DNA from: Halomonas urmiana
GTDB taxonomy: Bacteria; Pseudomonadota; Gammaproteobacteria; Pseudomonadales; Halomonadaceae
DNA length: 64,000 bases
Assembly: GCF_005780185.1 (NCBI RefSeq)
Contig: NZ_VBUI01000022.1
Location: 1-64,000 of the forward strand
Direction: 5' to 3'
The notes under the pieces were generated by a model that saw nothing but the letters and a program-made list of their open reading frames with translations, was not told the origin of the DNA and searched no databases. A program made the position numbers and the translations under genes. Shown here one piece after another: positions 29,239 to 37,517 of the stretch; the stretch's first letter is position 1, and every line of letters starts with the position of its first letter.

Positions 29239-29889
29239 TCAGCTATCGGGCGTCACTTCCAGGGTGACCGTGACGACATCGCCACGCCGCAACACCTCGC
29301 CCGGCGACGGGTCCTGTGCCAGGACCCTACCCAACGGGGCGCCAGACGGATCCACCGCCATCTCGAGGCGGAGCTCGGCGAGCAGCTCCTGCGCCGCATC
29401 ACGCTGCAGGGAGATCAGCCGTGGGACCGCCACGATCGGCATTTCCTCGATCTCCGGGGGAGGCGGCACCGGGACGATGCGAAAGCGCAGCGATGCCCCG
29501 ATCGTGGCCTGGTAACCGAAACGATTCTGATATCCCGCATCCACGGGGGCCGCGTAGAGGGCGATACGCGACGTGGCTGGCCGCCCCCGGGAGGAGCTCG
29601 CCGATCGGGTTGCCTCCCCTTTCCCGGAGACCGCGCCGGAGAGCGAGAGCGCCACCTTCACCTCCCCCTCGGTCTCGGGAAGCGTATACGTATAGAAGGT
29701 CGGCTGCCAGCCACTTTGACGCAGCAGCGCCATTGCCTCGTCGCTGTCCCAATACAGCGCTTGCAGCTGAGCCAGCGCCTGCTCGTCCAGGGCGCGTTGC
29801 GCCTGTGCCACCCCCTGGCCCACCGAGGCGATGATCTGGCCGAGTGGCGCGGCCGTCGTGTCGTTGATCAAGCGCTTGATATCACTCAT
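29239..29889 (-). CDS. Unrecognised protein with C-terminal PASTA-like domain
   Basis: A 216-residue intact ORF, last of a three-gene reverse-strand operon. Residues 1-80 (PLGQIIASVGQGVAQAQRAL, then GWQPTFYTYTLPETEGEVKV) align by eye with the product of the gene just upstream (PLPQIVERLGMAIAEGQFAL, then GFTPTFYQFVDTIIEVKIAI), so the two are paralogues. The middle ends in LRFRIVPVPPPPEIEEM. The last 65 residues resemble a PASTA domain (DAAQELLAELRLEMAVDPSG, then GRVLAQDPSPGEVLRRGDVV). No signal peptide, which is unusual for PASTA proteins. The start is set by GAGGAAG, and the upstream gene's stop overlaps it. Function unknown. Confidence 0.65.
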   Translation of the reverse strand: MSDIKRLINDTTAAPLGQIIASVGQGVAQAQRALDEQALAQLQALYWDSDEAMALLRQSGWQPTFYTYTLPETEGEVKVALSLSGAVSGKGEATRSASSSRGRPATSRIALYAAPVDAGYQNRFGYQATIGASLRFRIVPVPPPPEIEEMPIVAVPRLISLQRDAAQELLAELRLEMAVDPSGAPLGRVLAQDPSPGEVLRRGDVVTVTLEVTPDS

Positions 29890-30341
29890 GGACTGCTTCC
29901 TCGGTCTCTGGTCCCACGGCGACCCCGAGCCGTCCGCTGGCCTGTAACAGCGCCGCACCGGGGGCAGCCCGCGAATGCGCAGTTCGGCGGAGGCCAGCTC
30001 CATCCCCTGCTCGTCCCGGGCCAGGTCCAGGGCCCCGGAGATGGTCGCTGGTGGCATTCGAGGTGGTGCGCTCGTAGGCCCGCTCACGGGTCATGCGAAT
30101 GGCGATCTTCACCTCGATGATGGTGTCGACGAACTGGTAGAAGGTGGGCGTGAAGCCCAGCGCCAGCAGGTTATAGGTCTCTCCGCCGATCTCGACCTCC
30201 GTCTCCCATCACCTTGGCCATCTCCACGGCATTGCGATCGAGGGCGAACTGCCCCTCGGCGATGGCCATGCCGAGACGTTCGACGATCTGCGGCAGCGGC
30301 GCCGTGACCCAGGCACGGGGCGTCTGAGTCCCGGCACTCAT
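29882..30341 (-). pseudogene. Frameshifted middle gene of the three-gene operon
   Basis: Reading from the ATG at 30341 (MSAGTQTPRAWVTAPLPQIV) the frame breaks three times: near 30205, 30055 and 29965. Joining the pieces gives about 152 residues: PLPQIVERLGMAIAEGQFAL, ETEVEIGGETYNLLALGFTP, TFYQFVDTIIEVKIAIRMT, ELRIRGLPP, and ALLQASGRLGVAVGPETEEA with a stop overlapping the next gene. The start overlaps the upstream stop by ATGA and the stop overlaps the downstream start, so the original operon structure is intact. No in-frame stop codons appear within segments, suggesting very recent inactivation or sequence error. Paralogous to the 3' neighbour. No known function. Confidence 0.65.
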
Positions 30342-32328
30342 GAGCGACGCTCCCGCTGCAGGGCGTGAATCGCCTCGACGAAGAGCTCAGGCGGTGGCAC
30401 GGAGGCCAGCCGGGCGGAGATCTGGCTGTTCCCGGTCACCGCCATGTTGAACTGCCGGGACTCCCGCTTGTCCACGCTGACGCCGATCGCCACGGCGGTG
30501 CTGGACCTGGCGTGACCGCGAGCGCGAGAACTGCTGGGTCACGGAGAGTCCCTCGCTGCCCGACAGCTCGAGCTGTTCGCTGGTGGCGCTGAACAGCTTG
30601 ACCTCATAGGTATCGCTTGCGCGCATCACCTCGACGACGTGGCCCAGCTGGTTGGCGCGCAGCGTGCTGGTGGCATTGAGGGCGGCCGCCAGGTGGTGCG
30701 CGTAGGCCTCGGCGGCATTCGCCGCATGCCCCGCCACCGCCGCGCCGTTGAGCCCGAACGCCTGTCCCTCGACGGTGACGGAGAACGACGACAGGTCAGG
30801 CGAGGCCGGCTGCCACAGGAACACGAAGCCGTTGCCATCGCCTCCGCCCTGGAGGTCGGGCGCGACCGCATCCAGCAGTGCACTGCCCTCGCTGCGCAGC
30901 GACAGCCAGTAGTAGTCGCGTTCCGGCGAGGCGATCGTGGTGGCCCGCCACTCCTGGTTCGGCGTGCCGTCATCATCGTTGGCGCGCGCCGCCCGCCGCG
31001 TCGACCTGGCTCTTGACGTACTCGGCGTAGGCCTCGAGGTCCGCCTGGGCACTGGTCGAGACCGTCGTGCCGCTATTCAACACATAGTCGGTGGCGGCAT
31101 TGTCACGGATGGCGATCAGGCCGTTGGCCGTGGCGGTGAAGATGAAGGCCACCGAGCGAGACGTCGTCACCACCTGATGACCGGGCGCATCGCTGGAAAT
31201 GGCCAGGGCGGCCTCCGGCGGCGAATAGACCAGCGCCTCGCCCCCCTGCCCTACGACCAGCTGGTCACGCAGGCCGCCAAGCCGGACGCGCGGCGCCTGG
31301 CCGGCGGGCACCACCTGGGTCCCGTTCACCGAGAGCGTGCCGGTGGCATCGGCGCGATACTCGAGGCGGGCCTGACGCGTCTCGACCCGCGTACCACTCT
31401 CACTCTCCGACTCGGAGGCCGACGACGAGGCGCTCTGCTGGCGGGTATCCCCTAGGCTCGCGCTGGCAGAGAAACCGAACTCGTCGCGCTTGCCCACCTC
31501 GAGCCGCATCCCGAGCGGCCAGCAGCTCGATGCCCGCTCGCCCGAAGCCGCTCGGCTCGCTGTCGACCGACAGCCCCAGCGCGCGTACCTCATCGAGACA
31601 TTGCCGTGCGTGGGCCGCGTCGCAGGCCTCGGCTAGGGCGAGAGGAGGATGGACGAGGACGCGAGGCGCCACCCGGGGCGGAATGCCGAAGCGCTCCTCG
31701 AGCCAGGCCAGCACGTCGCTAGTGGGTGTCGCCTCGGCGGTCAGCACCAGGTCCCAGCGCATCAGGGCACGATTCACCAGCCGAATGCCGCCCTCCCGTC
31801 CGAGCGAGGACCAGAGCGACCGCGCCTCGGCGTAGGTCAGACCAAGCGAGAGCCATCCTGGACGGAGCGTCTGCTGCTTCTCACGCAGGCGGGCCTGAAG
31901 CCAGGCCGGAACGCGGGCATCCGGGGCGAGATGCAGATCGAACGGCCCCGCGTCGCCAGCAAGCCGAAGGCGCGCTGCGCCGAGACCCCGAGGAAGTCGG
32001 CGAGCGACTCGGTCACGGCTGCGACGCGCGCGACGTCCTGGACCTGAATGGCCACGTCGAGGGGAGTCGCCTCGGCCGGCGCCTCCCCGTGGGGAGCCAC
32101 ACGAGATTCCAGGCCCAGCGATGCCAGCAACCGGTCGAGGGCCGTGGCGGTATCGGCGTCGAGGTCATCGACGAGGACGGTCGGGGCTCGGAAGATCGCT
32201 TCGGCCACTTCGGCGACGAGTCTGGCGAGACCCTCGGCGACGGCGCGCAGCGCGGAAGGCGACACGTCACCGGGCGAGGTGACGACCACCTGATGGCGCG
32301 ACGGGGAGATGGCCGAGCTGCTTGTCAC
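30338..32328 (-). pseudogene. Frameshifted large first gene of the three-gene operon
   Basis: A GTG at 32328 with AAGGAGG six bases upstream begins a protein that would be about 660 residues but is broken near 31952, 31508, 30985 and 30508. The N-terminal third looks like tandem small alpha/beta units (VLVDDLDADTATALDRLLAS; DVLAWLEERFGIPPRVAPRV), vaguely like ClpS/L7-L12 folds. A Ser/Glu-rich linker follows (SASSSASESESESGTRVETR), then a beta-rich part (TGTLSVNGTQVVPAGQAPRV). Another alpha/beta block includes DYYWLSLRSEGSALLDAVAP. The end, STAVAIGVSVDKRESRQFNM then ARLASVPPPELFVEAIHALQ, resembles the VPVPPP segment of the third gene. No family recognised; no transposase or phage hallmark beside it. 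Confidence 0.6.
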
Positions 32329-32513
32329 TCCCGGCCTCCTTCCACGAGTCAATCCTGGGCCTGGAGATAAGGCGCCTCGTAGGGTGCACATGGCCGCTGA
32401 CGGTCATCGGCGAGGCGGGGCGCCGAATCAGCAAATCACGCTCTGAAGCTAAATTCAGGTTATCAGATCCGTCAAACTCCAGAAAATGGATTTGCCATGC
32501 TCCTCGGTGCAGG

Positions 32514-33530
32514 TTAGTCACACCACCCCGGCACACCGCGGCGGATCCGCTTCGAGAAATCGGGGGCATCATGGGCCTGTCTGGCGCGTTCGGTGATATC
32601 GCCGAGACGGCGCAGCTCACAGAGGCGGTATCCGTCAACGAGACCGCCATGCTCATGGATGTAGCCCGGCAACAGGCCGCTGAGCAGCAGGCGATGGTCC
32701 AGCGGCAGCCCCTCGATGATCTGGCGCATCATGGCGAACATCAGGGTGGTGCAGTTGGCGGTGATGGTGTGGTAGAAGCGCGGCTGGCGCTCCAGGTCAT
32801 TGGCCGCCGCCACCAGGGCCAGCAGCAGGTCGCGACGGGCCTCGGGCGCAAGGGTGACATGGTAGAGGGTGACCCGCTCGCCCCGCACGTTGCTGCGCAG
32901 GCGCACGGCGTCACGTTCGTCGGCGGCGATGATCGCCAGCTCGTACTGTTTGAAGAAGCCGCCGATCTCCGAGAAACGCTCGTGGCGCTCGCGGCGCACC
33001 TCCACCGAGAAGGCCACGAACGCCTCCTCGCCCGGCCCCTCGCCGGAAAAGCCGAAGGAGACCAGCACGTGGGCGATACCCGGCCGGCCCCAGCTCGAGA
33101 CGAACAGGTCGACCGACTGCAAACGCCGCAGGTCATAAGTTCGCCGCTCCCAGCCTCCACGGGCCTCGGTCGGGGTCTGCCAGTCGAAGTGGCGCACCCG
33201 GTGAAGGGTCAGCCGCTCCCCCTCGACCTCCCCCGTCGCCAGGTGGGCGACATCCTCGGCCCACGCCAAATCCTTCGACGGCGTCAGGCGCCGCCACCAG
33301 GTCAGCAGCGCCGCCATCTGCACCGCCATGGCGGCAAGCGGCCCCAGCCGCGCGCCCTGCCAGGCGAGCCATAGCCAGCCCGACCCCGCCGCCAGCCACA
33401 GCCCCACCCCGCCCCACCGCCAGGGGCGCGGCAGCGGCAGGCGATGGCCCAGGGCCAGCGCCCCCCACAGGGTGGCGAGCGCGATCCCCAGCCCCAGCAG
33501 GCCGGTCAGCAGTGCCATGATCATCGTCAT
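32514..33530 (-). CDS. DUF4105/Lnb-like membrane protein
   Basis: A 338-residue protein with three N-terminal membrane segments (MALLTGLLGLGIALATLWGA; VGLWLAAGSGWLWLAWQG; AAMAVQMAALLTWW) followed by an exported DUF4105 domain. The domain shows the family's conserved His in IAHVLVSFGF, Tyr and Lys in FFKQYEL, and the Cys in TITANCTTLMF. DUF4105 proteins include Lnb, an intramolecular lipoprotein N-acyltransferase of some Firmicutes; whether proteobacterial members share that activity is untested. The start at 33530 is chosen because GCGAGGACG precedes it; two nearby ATGs are alternatives. Downstream of the amidohydrolase operon on the same strand, 91 bp away. Confidence 0.8.
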   Translation of the reverse strand: MTMIMALLTGLLGLGIALATLWGALALGHRLPLPRPWRWGGVGLWLAAGSGWLWLAWQGARLGPLAAMAVQMAALLTWWRRLTPSKDLAWAEDVAHLATGEVEGERLTLHRVRHFDWQTPTEARGGWERRTYDLRRLQSVDLFVSSWGRPGIAHVLVSFGFSGEGPGEEAFVAFSVEVRRERHERFSEIGGFFKQYELAIIAADERDAVRLRSNVRGERVTLYHVTLAPEARRDLLLALVAAANDLERQPRFYHTITANCTTLMFAMMRQIIEGLPLDHRLLLSGLLPGYIHEHGGLVDGYRLCELRRLGDITERARQAHDAPDFSKRIRRGVPGWCD

Positions 33531-33621
33531 CGTCGTCCTCGCCGGCATGATGGCGCGAACGCAGATAATACGGCGACTCGCCGAGCGCCACCGCCCCCAA
33601 GGGGCAGGCCCGTAGATTCGG

Positions 33622-34776
33622 TCACGACGCTCGGCGCGCGAACCAGGCGTCGCGCCAGCCATCGATCAGCTCCCGCTGGTGGGGTTGCAACGCCTGATAG
33701 GCCCAGGCGGCGATCTCGTCATTCTGGGGATCGGGCACGGCGATCGCGCTGCTCGTCAGCGCCTCGATCACGGCATGGCCACACAGCGGGACATAGCCCT
33801 CCGAATAGCCGCCCTCGTGGACCATCACCAGCCGGCCCTGGCAGACCCGCTCGGCGAGCGCCATCAGCTGGCGGGTCATGTCGCCGAAGGCCGCGCTGTT
33901 GAGCAGCATCTTGCCCAGCGGATCCTTGGCGCAGGCGTCATAGCCACAGGCCACCACGATCAGCTCGGGCCGGAAGGCCTCGAGGGCCGGCATCACCAGC
34001 TCGCGCATGGCGTGGTCGTAGGCCCCGAGGCCGCAGCCGGGCGGCAGCGGCAGGTTGAGGCAGGCCCCCTCGCCGGCCCCCTCGCCTTGCTCCTCGAAGG
34101 TGCCGGTGTCCAGCGGGAAGTTGCCCGCCTGGTGGATCGAGACCGTGAGGACCTCGGGGTCGTCGTAGAAGGCGGCCTGCTGGCCGTTGCCGTGGTGCAC
34201 GTCCCAGTCGAGGATCGCCACGCGCCCTACCTGCCCCAGGGCGCGGGCGCGCATCACGGCCACCGGGATGTTGCCCAGCAGGCAGAAGCCGCGGCCGCGA
34301 TCGGCCTCGGCATGATGGCCGGGCGGCCGGCACAGCGCATAGGCCCGGGTCCGTTCGCCGGTGGCCACGGCCTCGACCGCCGCGATGGCCAGCCCCGCCG
34401 ACTGGCGCGCGGCGGCCAGGCTGCCCGGGGTGTAGGGCGCGCAGTCGCCGCCGTCGCCGCCCAGGGACCGATCCCCGGCCTCGAGCGCCGCCAGGTAGCG
34501 CGGGGTGTGGAAGCGCTCGAGGTCCTCACGGCCCGCCGGTCCCGGCTTGCGCACGCTGAGCTCATCGATCAGCCCGGAGACCTCCAGCAGGTTCTTGAGC
34601 CGCCGCTTGCTCTCGGCGCTCTCCGAGGCCGGCTGGGGCTGCAGGAACTCGCCCGGCGCCGAGAAGACCCCGATGGCGCCCGGGTCGTGCCAGAAGCAGC
34701 GCTCGTGCCAGTAAAAGCCGACGGCAGGCGGACCTGCGACAGTCGTGGCTGATCCGTGCGAGTGCCCCGCCGTCAT
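33622..34776 (-). CDS. Histone deacetylase-family amidohydrolase (copy 1)
   Basis: A 384-residue arginase/deacetylase-fold zinc enzyme of the HDAC and acetylpolyamine amidohydrolase superfamily. It shows the paired catalytic histidines in CRPPGHHAEADRGRGFC, the zinc ligands in DWDVHHGNG (Asp and His) and the later Asp in VVACGYDACAKDPLG, and the glycine-rich loop VHEGGYSEGY. Bacterial members deacetylate polyamines or other small amides. The start at 34776 overlaps the upstream cyclodeaminase-like stop by ATGA. Fourth gene of a five-gene run, with a second HDAC-family gene at its head. The natural substrate is unknown. Confidence 0.88.
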   Translation of the reverse strand: MTAGHSHGSATTVAGPPAVGFYWHERCFWHDPGAIGVFSAPGEFLQPQPASESAESKRRLKNLLEVSGLIDELSVRKPGPAGREDLERFHTPRYLAALEAGDRSLGGDGGDCAPYTPGSLAAARQSAGLAIAAVEAVATGERTRAYALCRPPGHHAEADRGRGFCLLGNIPVAVMRARALGQVGRVAILDWDVHHGNGQQAAFYDDPEVLTVSIHQAGNFPLDTGTFEEQGEGAGEGACLNLPLPPGCGLGAYDHAMRELVMPALEAFRPELIVVACGYDACAKDPLGKMLLNSAAFGDMTRQLMALAERVCQGRLVMVHEGGYSEGYVPLCGHAVIEALTSSAIAVPDPQNDEIAAWAYQALQPHQRELIDGWRDAWFARRAS

Positions 34777-35714
34777 GAAGCACCCTCCAGCCGCTCCCAC
34801 ACCTCGATGGCCGCGGCCAGGTCCTCCAGCGAGGCGCCCACCGACTTGAACAGCGTGATGGCATCCCGGGAGGAGCGTCCCGGGCGCTCGCCGCGCAGCA
34901 GCTCGACGAGCTCAGCCTGGATATCGTCGAAGGCGAAGCGCCCCTCGTCGATGGCCTGCAGGATATCGCCCGCCTCGCCCCGGGCGCCGGGATAGGTGTC
35001 CACGAACACCTCGCTGCGGGCCAGGCACTCGGCGTCGGTCTCGCGCATGCTCGGCCGGAAGGCGCCGATGAGGTCGAGGTGGGTACCGGGCGAGAGCCAG
35101 TCGCCGTGGATCAGCGGCTCGGTGGAGAGGGTCACGCAGCTGATCACGTCGGCCTCCCGGGTCGCCGCCTCGAGGTCGGTGACGGCGGCCGTGTCGAAGC
35201 GATCGGCATACTCGGCGGCCAGCCGCTCGGCCTTCTCGGGATGGCGTCCCCAGATCCGTACCGTCGCGATGGGACGCACCGCGGCGTGAGCCTCGATCAC
35301 CATCGGCGCCATCCGGCCGGTGCCGACCACCAGCAGGGTCGCGGCATCGTCCCGGGCCAGCTCCCGGGCCGCCAGGGCCGAGGCCGCCGCGGTGCGCCGC
35401 CGAGTCAGCTCGCCGCCATCGAGGCAGGCCAGGGGCCGCCCATGGTCCCCCTCGCTGAGCAGGTAGACGCCGGAAATGGCCGGCAGGCCGTGGTCGGCGT
35501 TCTGCGGAAAGACATTGACCATCTTCATGCCGATATAGCCGGCCCGCTCCCAGGCCGGCATCAGCAGCATGGTCGCCTCGCCGTCCGGCCGATGCATGGC
35601 GTGGTGGTGGCGCGGCGGCGACTCCACGCCCTCGCGAAAGGTCGTGGCCAGCCGCTCGACCAGCGCCAACCAGTCGAGCGCCGCCGCCACTTCCGTGTCG
35701 GTGATGATGCGCAT
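34773..35714 (-). CDS. Ornithine cyclodeaminase/mu-crystallin-family protein
   Basis: A 313-residue NAD(P)-dependent protein of the OCD/mu-crystallin family, whose members are ornithine or other amino-acid cyclodeaminases, alanine dehydrogenases or ketimine reductases. The substrate-site ATMLLMPAWERAGYIGMKMV (Arg and Lys region) is at the N-terminus. The Rossmann motif LLVVGTGRMAPMVIEAHAAV is mid-protein. THLDLIGAFRPSMRETDAEC and EVFVDTYPGARGEAGDI close the cofactor domain. Placed between RidA, an enamine/imine hydrolase, and an HDAC-like amidohydrolase, it more likely reduces or forms a cyclic imine from a diamine or amino acid than makes proline. Confidence 0.88.
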   Translation of the reverse strand: MRIITDTEVAAALDWLALVERLATTFREGVESPPRHHHAMHRPDGEATMLLMPAWERAGYIGMKMVNVFPQNADHGLPAISGVYLLSEGDHGRPLACLDGGELTRRRTAAASALAARELARDDAATLLVVGTGRMAPMVIEAHAAVRPIATVRIWGRHPEKAERLAAEYADRFDTAAVTDLEAATREADVISCVTLSTEPLIHGDWLSPGTHLDLIGAFRPSMRETDAECLARSEVFVDTYPGARGEAGDILQAIDEGRFAFDDIQAELVELLRGERPGRSSRDAITLFKSVGASLEDLAAAIEVWERLEGAS

Positions 35715-35715
35715 C

Positions 35716-36072
35716 TCAGCCCTCCGGGAGTGCCGCGGTGACCATGATCTCCACCTTCCACTCGGGCTTGGCGAGCTTGGCCTCGACGGCGGCCCGCACC
35801 GGTGGACGCCCCGGCACCACCCAGCTGTCCCAGGCGGCGTTCATCTGGTCGAACTCCGCCATGCTGGTCACCCAGATCTGGGCGGCAATCAGCTGCTCCT
35901 TGGAGGTACCGGCCTTGGCCAGCAGGTCATCGATGCGCGCCAGCACCTGCTCGGTCTGGCCGCGCATGTCGGCGCTGGCATCCGTCGGCACCTGGCCCGC
36001 CAGGTAGACGGTGCCGTTGTGTACGGTGATCTGGCTCATGCGGGCATTGCTGTCGTGATAGGTGACGGTCAT
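35716..36072 (-). CDS. RidA-family protein
   Basis: A 118-residue YjgF/YER057c/UK114-fold trimeric protein. RidA enzymes hydrolyse reactive enamine/imine intermediates released by PLP or amine-oxidising enzymes. Family marks are VYLAGQVPTDASADMRGQTE, VLARIDDLLAKAG, AAQIWVTSM, and near the C-terminus PPVRAAVEAKLAKPEWKVEI, which aligns with the segment holding the substrate-binding Arg. Its stop is one base from the OCD-family start, and it sits 26 bp after the second HDAC-like gene, so it is an operon member whose target is probably an imine made by its partners. Confidence 0.9.
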   Translation of the reverse strand: MTVTYHDSNARMSQITVHNGTVYLAGQVPTDASADMRGQTEQVLARIDDLLAKAGTSKEQLIAAQIWVTSMAEFDQMNAAWDSWVVPGRPPVRAAVEAKLAKPEWKVEIMVTAALPEG

Positions 36073-36098
36073 GGCGTGGTCTCTCGTCGGGATGGCAG

Positions 36099-37133
36099 TC
36101 AGGCTGCGGTATAGCCGCCCAGCAGGGCGGCCAGGTTGTCGCCCAGGTGCTCGGTGGGGTAGCCCCCCTCCTGCACCAGCACGATGGGCAGGCCGAGGGC
36201 GGCGATGCGCCGGCCCACAGTAATGAAGTCCTCGGTCTCCAGCGCCAGGCCGGCGAGCGGGTCGTCCTTGTGGGCATCGAGCCCCAGCGCCACCACCACG
36301 GCCTGGGGCCGGAAGGCGTCGAGATGCTCGATCAGGCGATCCAGCTGGGCCAGGAAGGCCGCGCCATCGCTGCCCAGGGGCAGCGGCAGGTTGACGTTGG
36401 CCCCCTGGCCGTCGCCCTCGCCGTGCTCATCGGCGCCGCCCCAGAAGAAGGGATAGAAGTCGGCGGGGTCGGCGTGCAGCGAGCCGGTCCAGACATCGCC
36501 GCGGCGATAGAAGATGTCCTGGGTGCCATTGCCGTGATGGAGGTCGACGTCGAGGATCGCCACCCGCTCGTGCCGCTCACGCAGCACCGTGGCGGCCAGT
36601 GCTGCATTGTTGAGGAAACAGAAGCCCCCCGCCCGCTCCGGGCCCGCATGGTGGCCCGGCGGGCGACACAGGGCATAGGCCGCGGACTCACCAGCGAGCA
36701 CCGCATCGGCGGCGGCCTCGGCGCTGGCGGCGCTGGCCAGGATGCCGGCGAAGCTGTCGGCGGTCATCGGGCAAGCCATGTCGTGCATGTGCCAGCCCAC
36801 CAGCCCCACCGGATGACGGGGATAATGATGGCCGCCCCCACAGGGGTGGACGTTGGGCGCCACGATCTCGGCGGCATTGGGCAGCGCCCGCCAGCGGGCA
36901 TGGATGGTCTCGAGGAAGTCGAGATAGCGCGGGGCATGGATCCTGGCCAAGCGGTCTCTCAGCCGCGCGCTGTCGACCTCGGTGGGCGGGGTCATGGAGA
37001 GGCCCATGGACGCCAGCCCCCGGGTCAACAGCTCGGCCCGCACCGGCCCTTCCGGGGAGTCCACCGGCCGGCCTCGCAGCAGGAAGGTCGGCGGCGCATG
37101 GCGTTGCTGGTCGGGGTGATAGAAAAGCTTCAT
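36099..37133 (-). CDS. Acetylpolyamine amidohydrolase-like HDAC-family protein (copy 2)
   Basis: A 344-residue HDAC-fold zinc amidohydrolase, first gene of the operon. Motifs are CRPPGHHAGPERAGGFCFLN (catalytic His pair), DVDLHHGNGTQDIF and VVVALGLDAHKDDPLAG (zinc ligands), and QEGGYPTEHL. The MKLFYHPDQQRHAPPTFLLRG start and the segment CGGGHHYPRHPVGLVGWHMH are typical of the acetylpolyamine amidohydrolase (AphA) group that cleaves acetylputrescine and similar compounds. The start at 37133 is preferred over one eight codons upstream because of the family N-terminus. Only moderately similar to copy 1, so the two enzymes probably take different amides. Confidence 0.9.
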   Translation of the reverse strand: MKLFYHPDQQRHAPPTFLLRGRPVDSPEGPVRAELLTRGLASMGLSMTPPTEVDSARLRDRLARIHAPRYLDFLETIHARWRALPNAAEIVAPNVHPCGGGHHYPRHPVGLVGWHMHDMACPMTADSFAGILASAASAEAAADAVLAGESAAYALCRPPGHHAGPERAGGFCFLNNAALAATVLRERHERVAILDVDLHHGNGTQDIFYRRGDVWTGSLHADPADFYPFFWGGADEHGEGDGQGANVNLPLPLGSDGAAFLAQLDRLIEHLDAFRPQAVVVALGLDAHKDDPLAGLALETEDFITVGRRIAALGLPIVLVQEGGYPTEHLGDNLAALLGGYTAA

Positions 37134-37517
37134 CGTCAACGCTCCCCGGTCCAGCAACGGTCGGTTCCCTGAGTGCCCTGCCCTTGGGTGAAGAGCTTCG
37201 TGGCGCGTCGCCTGGCCAGGCTCGGCTGGTATTGGCCATGACCCAGGGTGGCAGTAGACGGATCGAGAAAGGGCATCGGCATCATCGGCTCGCGGTCACC
37301 ATCGACGAGTTCAACATGCCGAGGCAGACCGTGGAACGCAAGCCGCGGCCCGGGCGCTGCCGGGGATGCTCGCCCCGCCCGGCGCAGATGCTATGGTATC
37401 GCAAGGTCCAGCGCCTCACCCGGGGAGTCGCCCCCGTGCCCTCCGATCCCTCCCCCTCGGGCATCGACAGGGCCCGGCAGTGGCTCCTCCTCGACCACAC
37501 CTGACTGGAAGTTCCCG
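37134..37517. other. 384-bp divergent intergenic region
   Basis: Lies between the divergently read amidohydrolase operon and the aminotransferase gene and must hold promoters for both. TATGGT (37392-37397) could be a -10 for the forward gene. No convincing -35, -24/-12 element, palindrome or open reading frame of note was seen. Confidence 0.5.

Noticed and set aside
28955..32340. The frameshifted operon as part of a prophage
   Set aside because: No integrase, terminase, portal, capsid or lysis gene, and no attachment-site repeat, was found around it.
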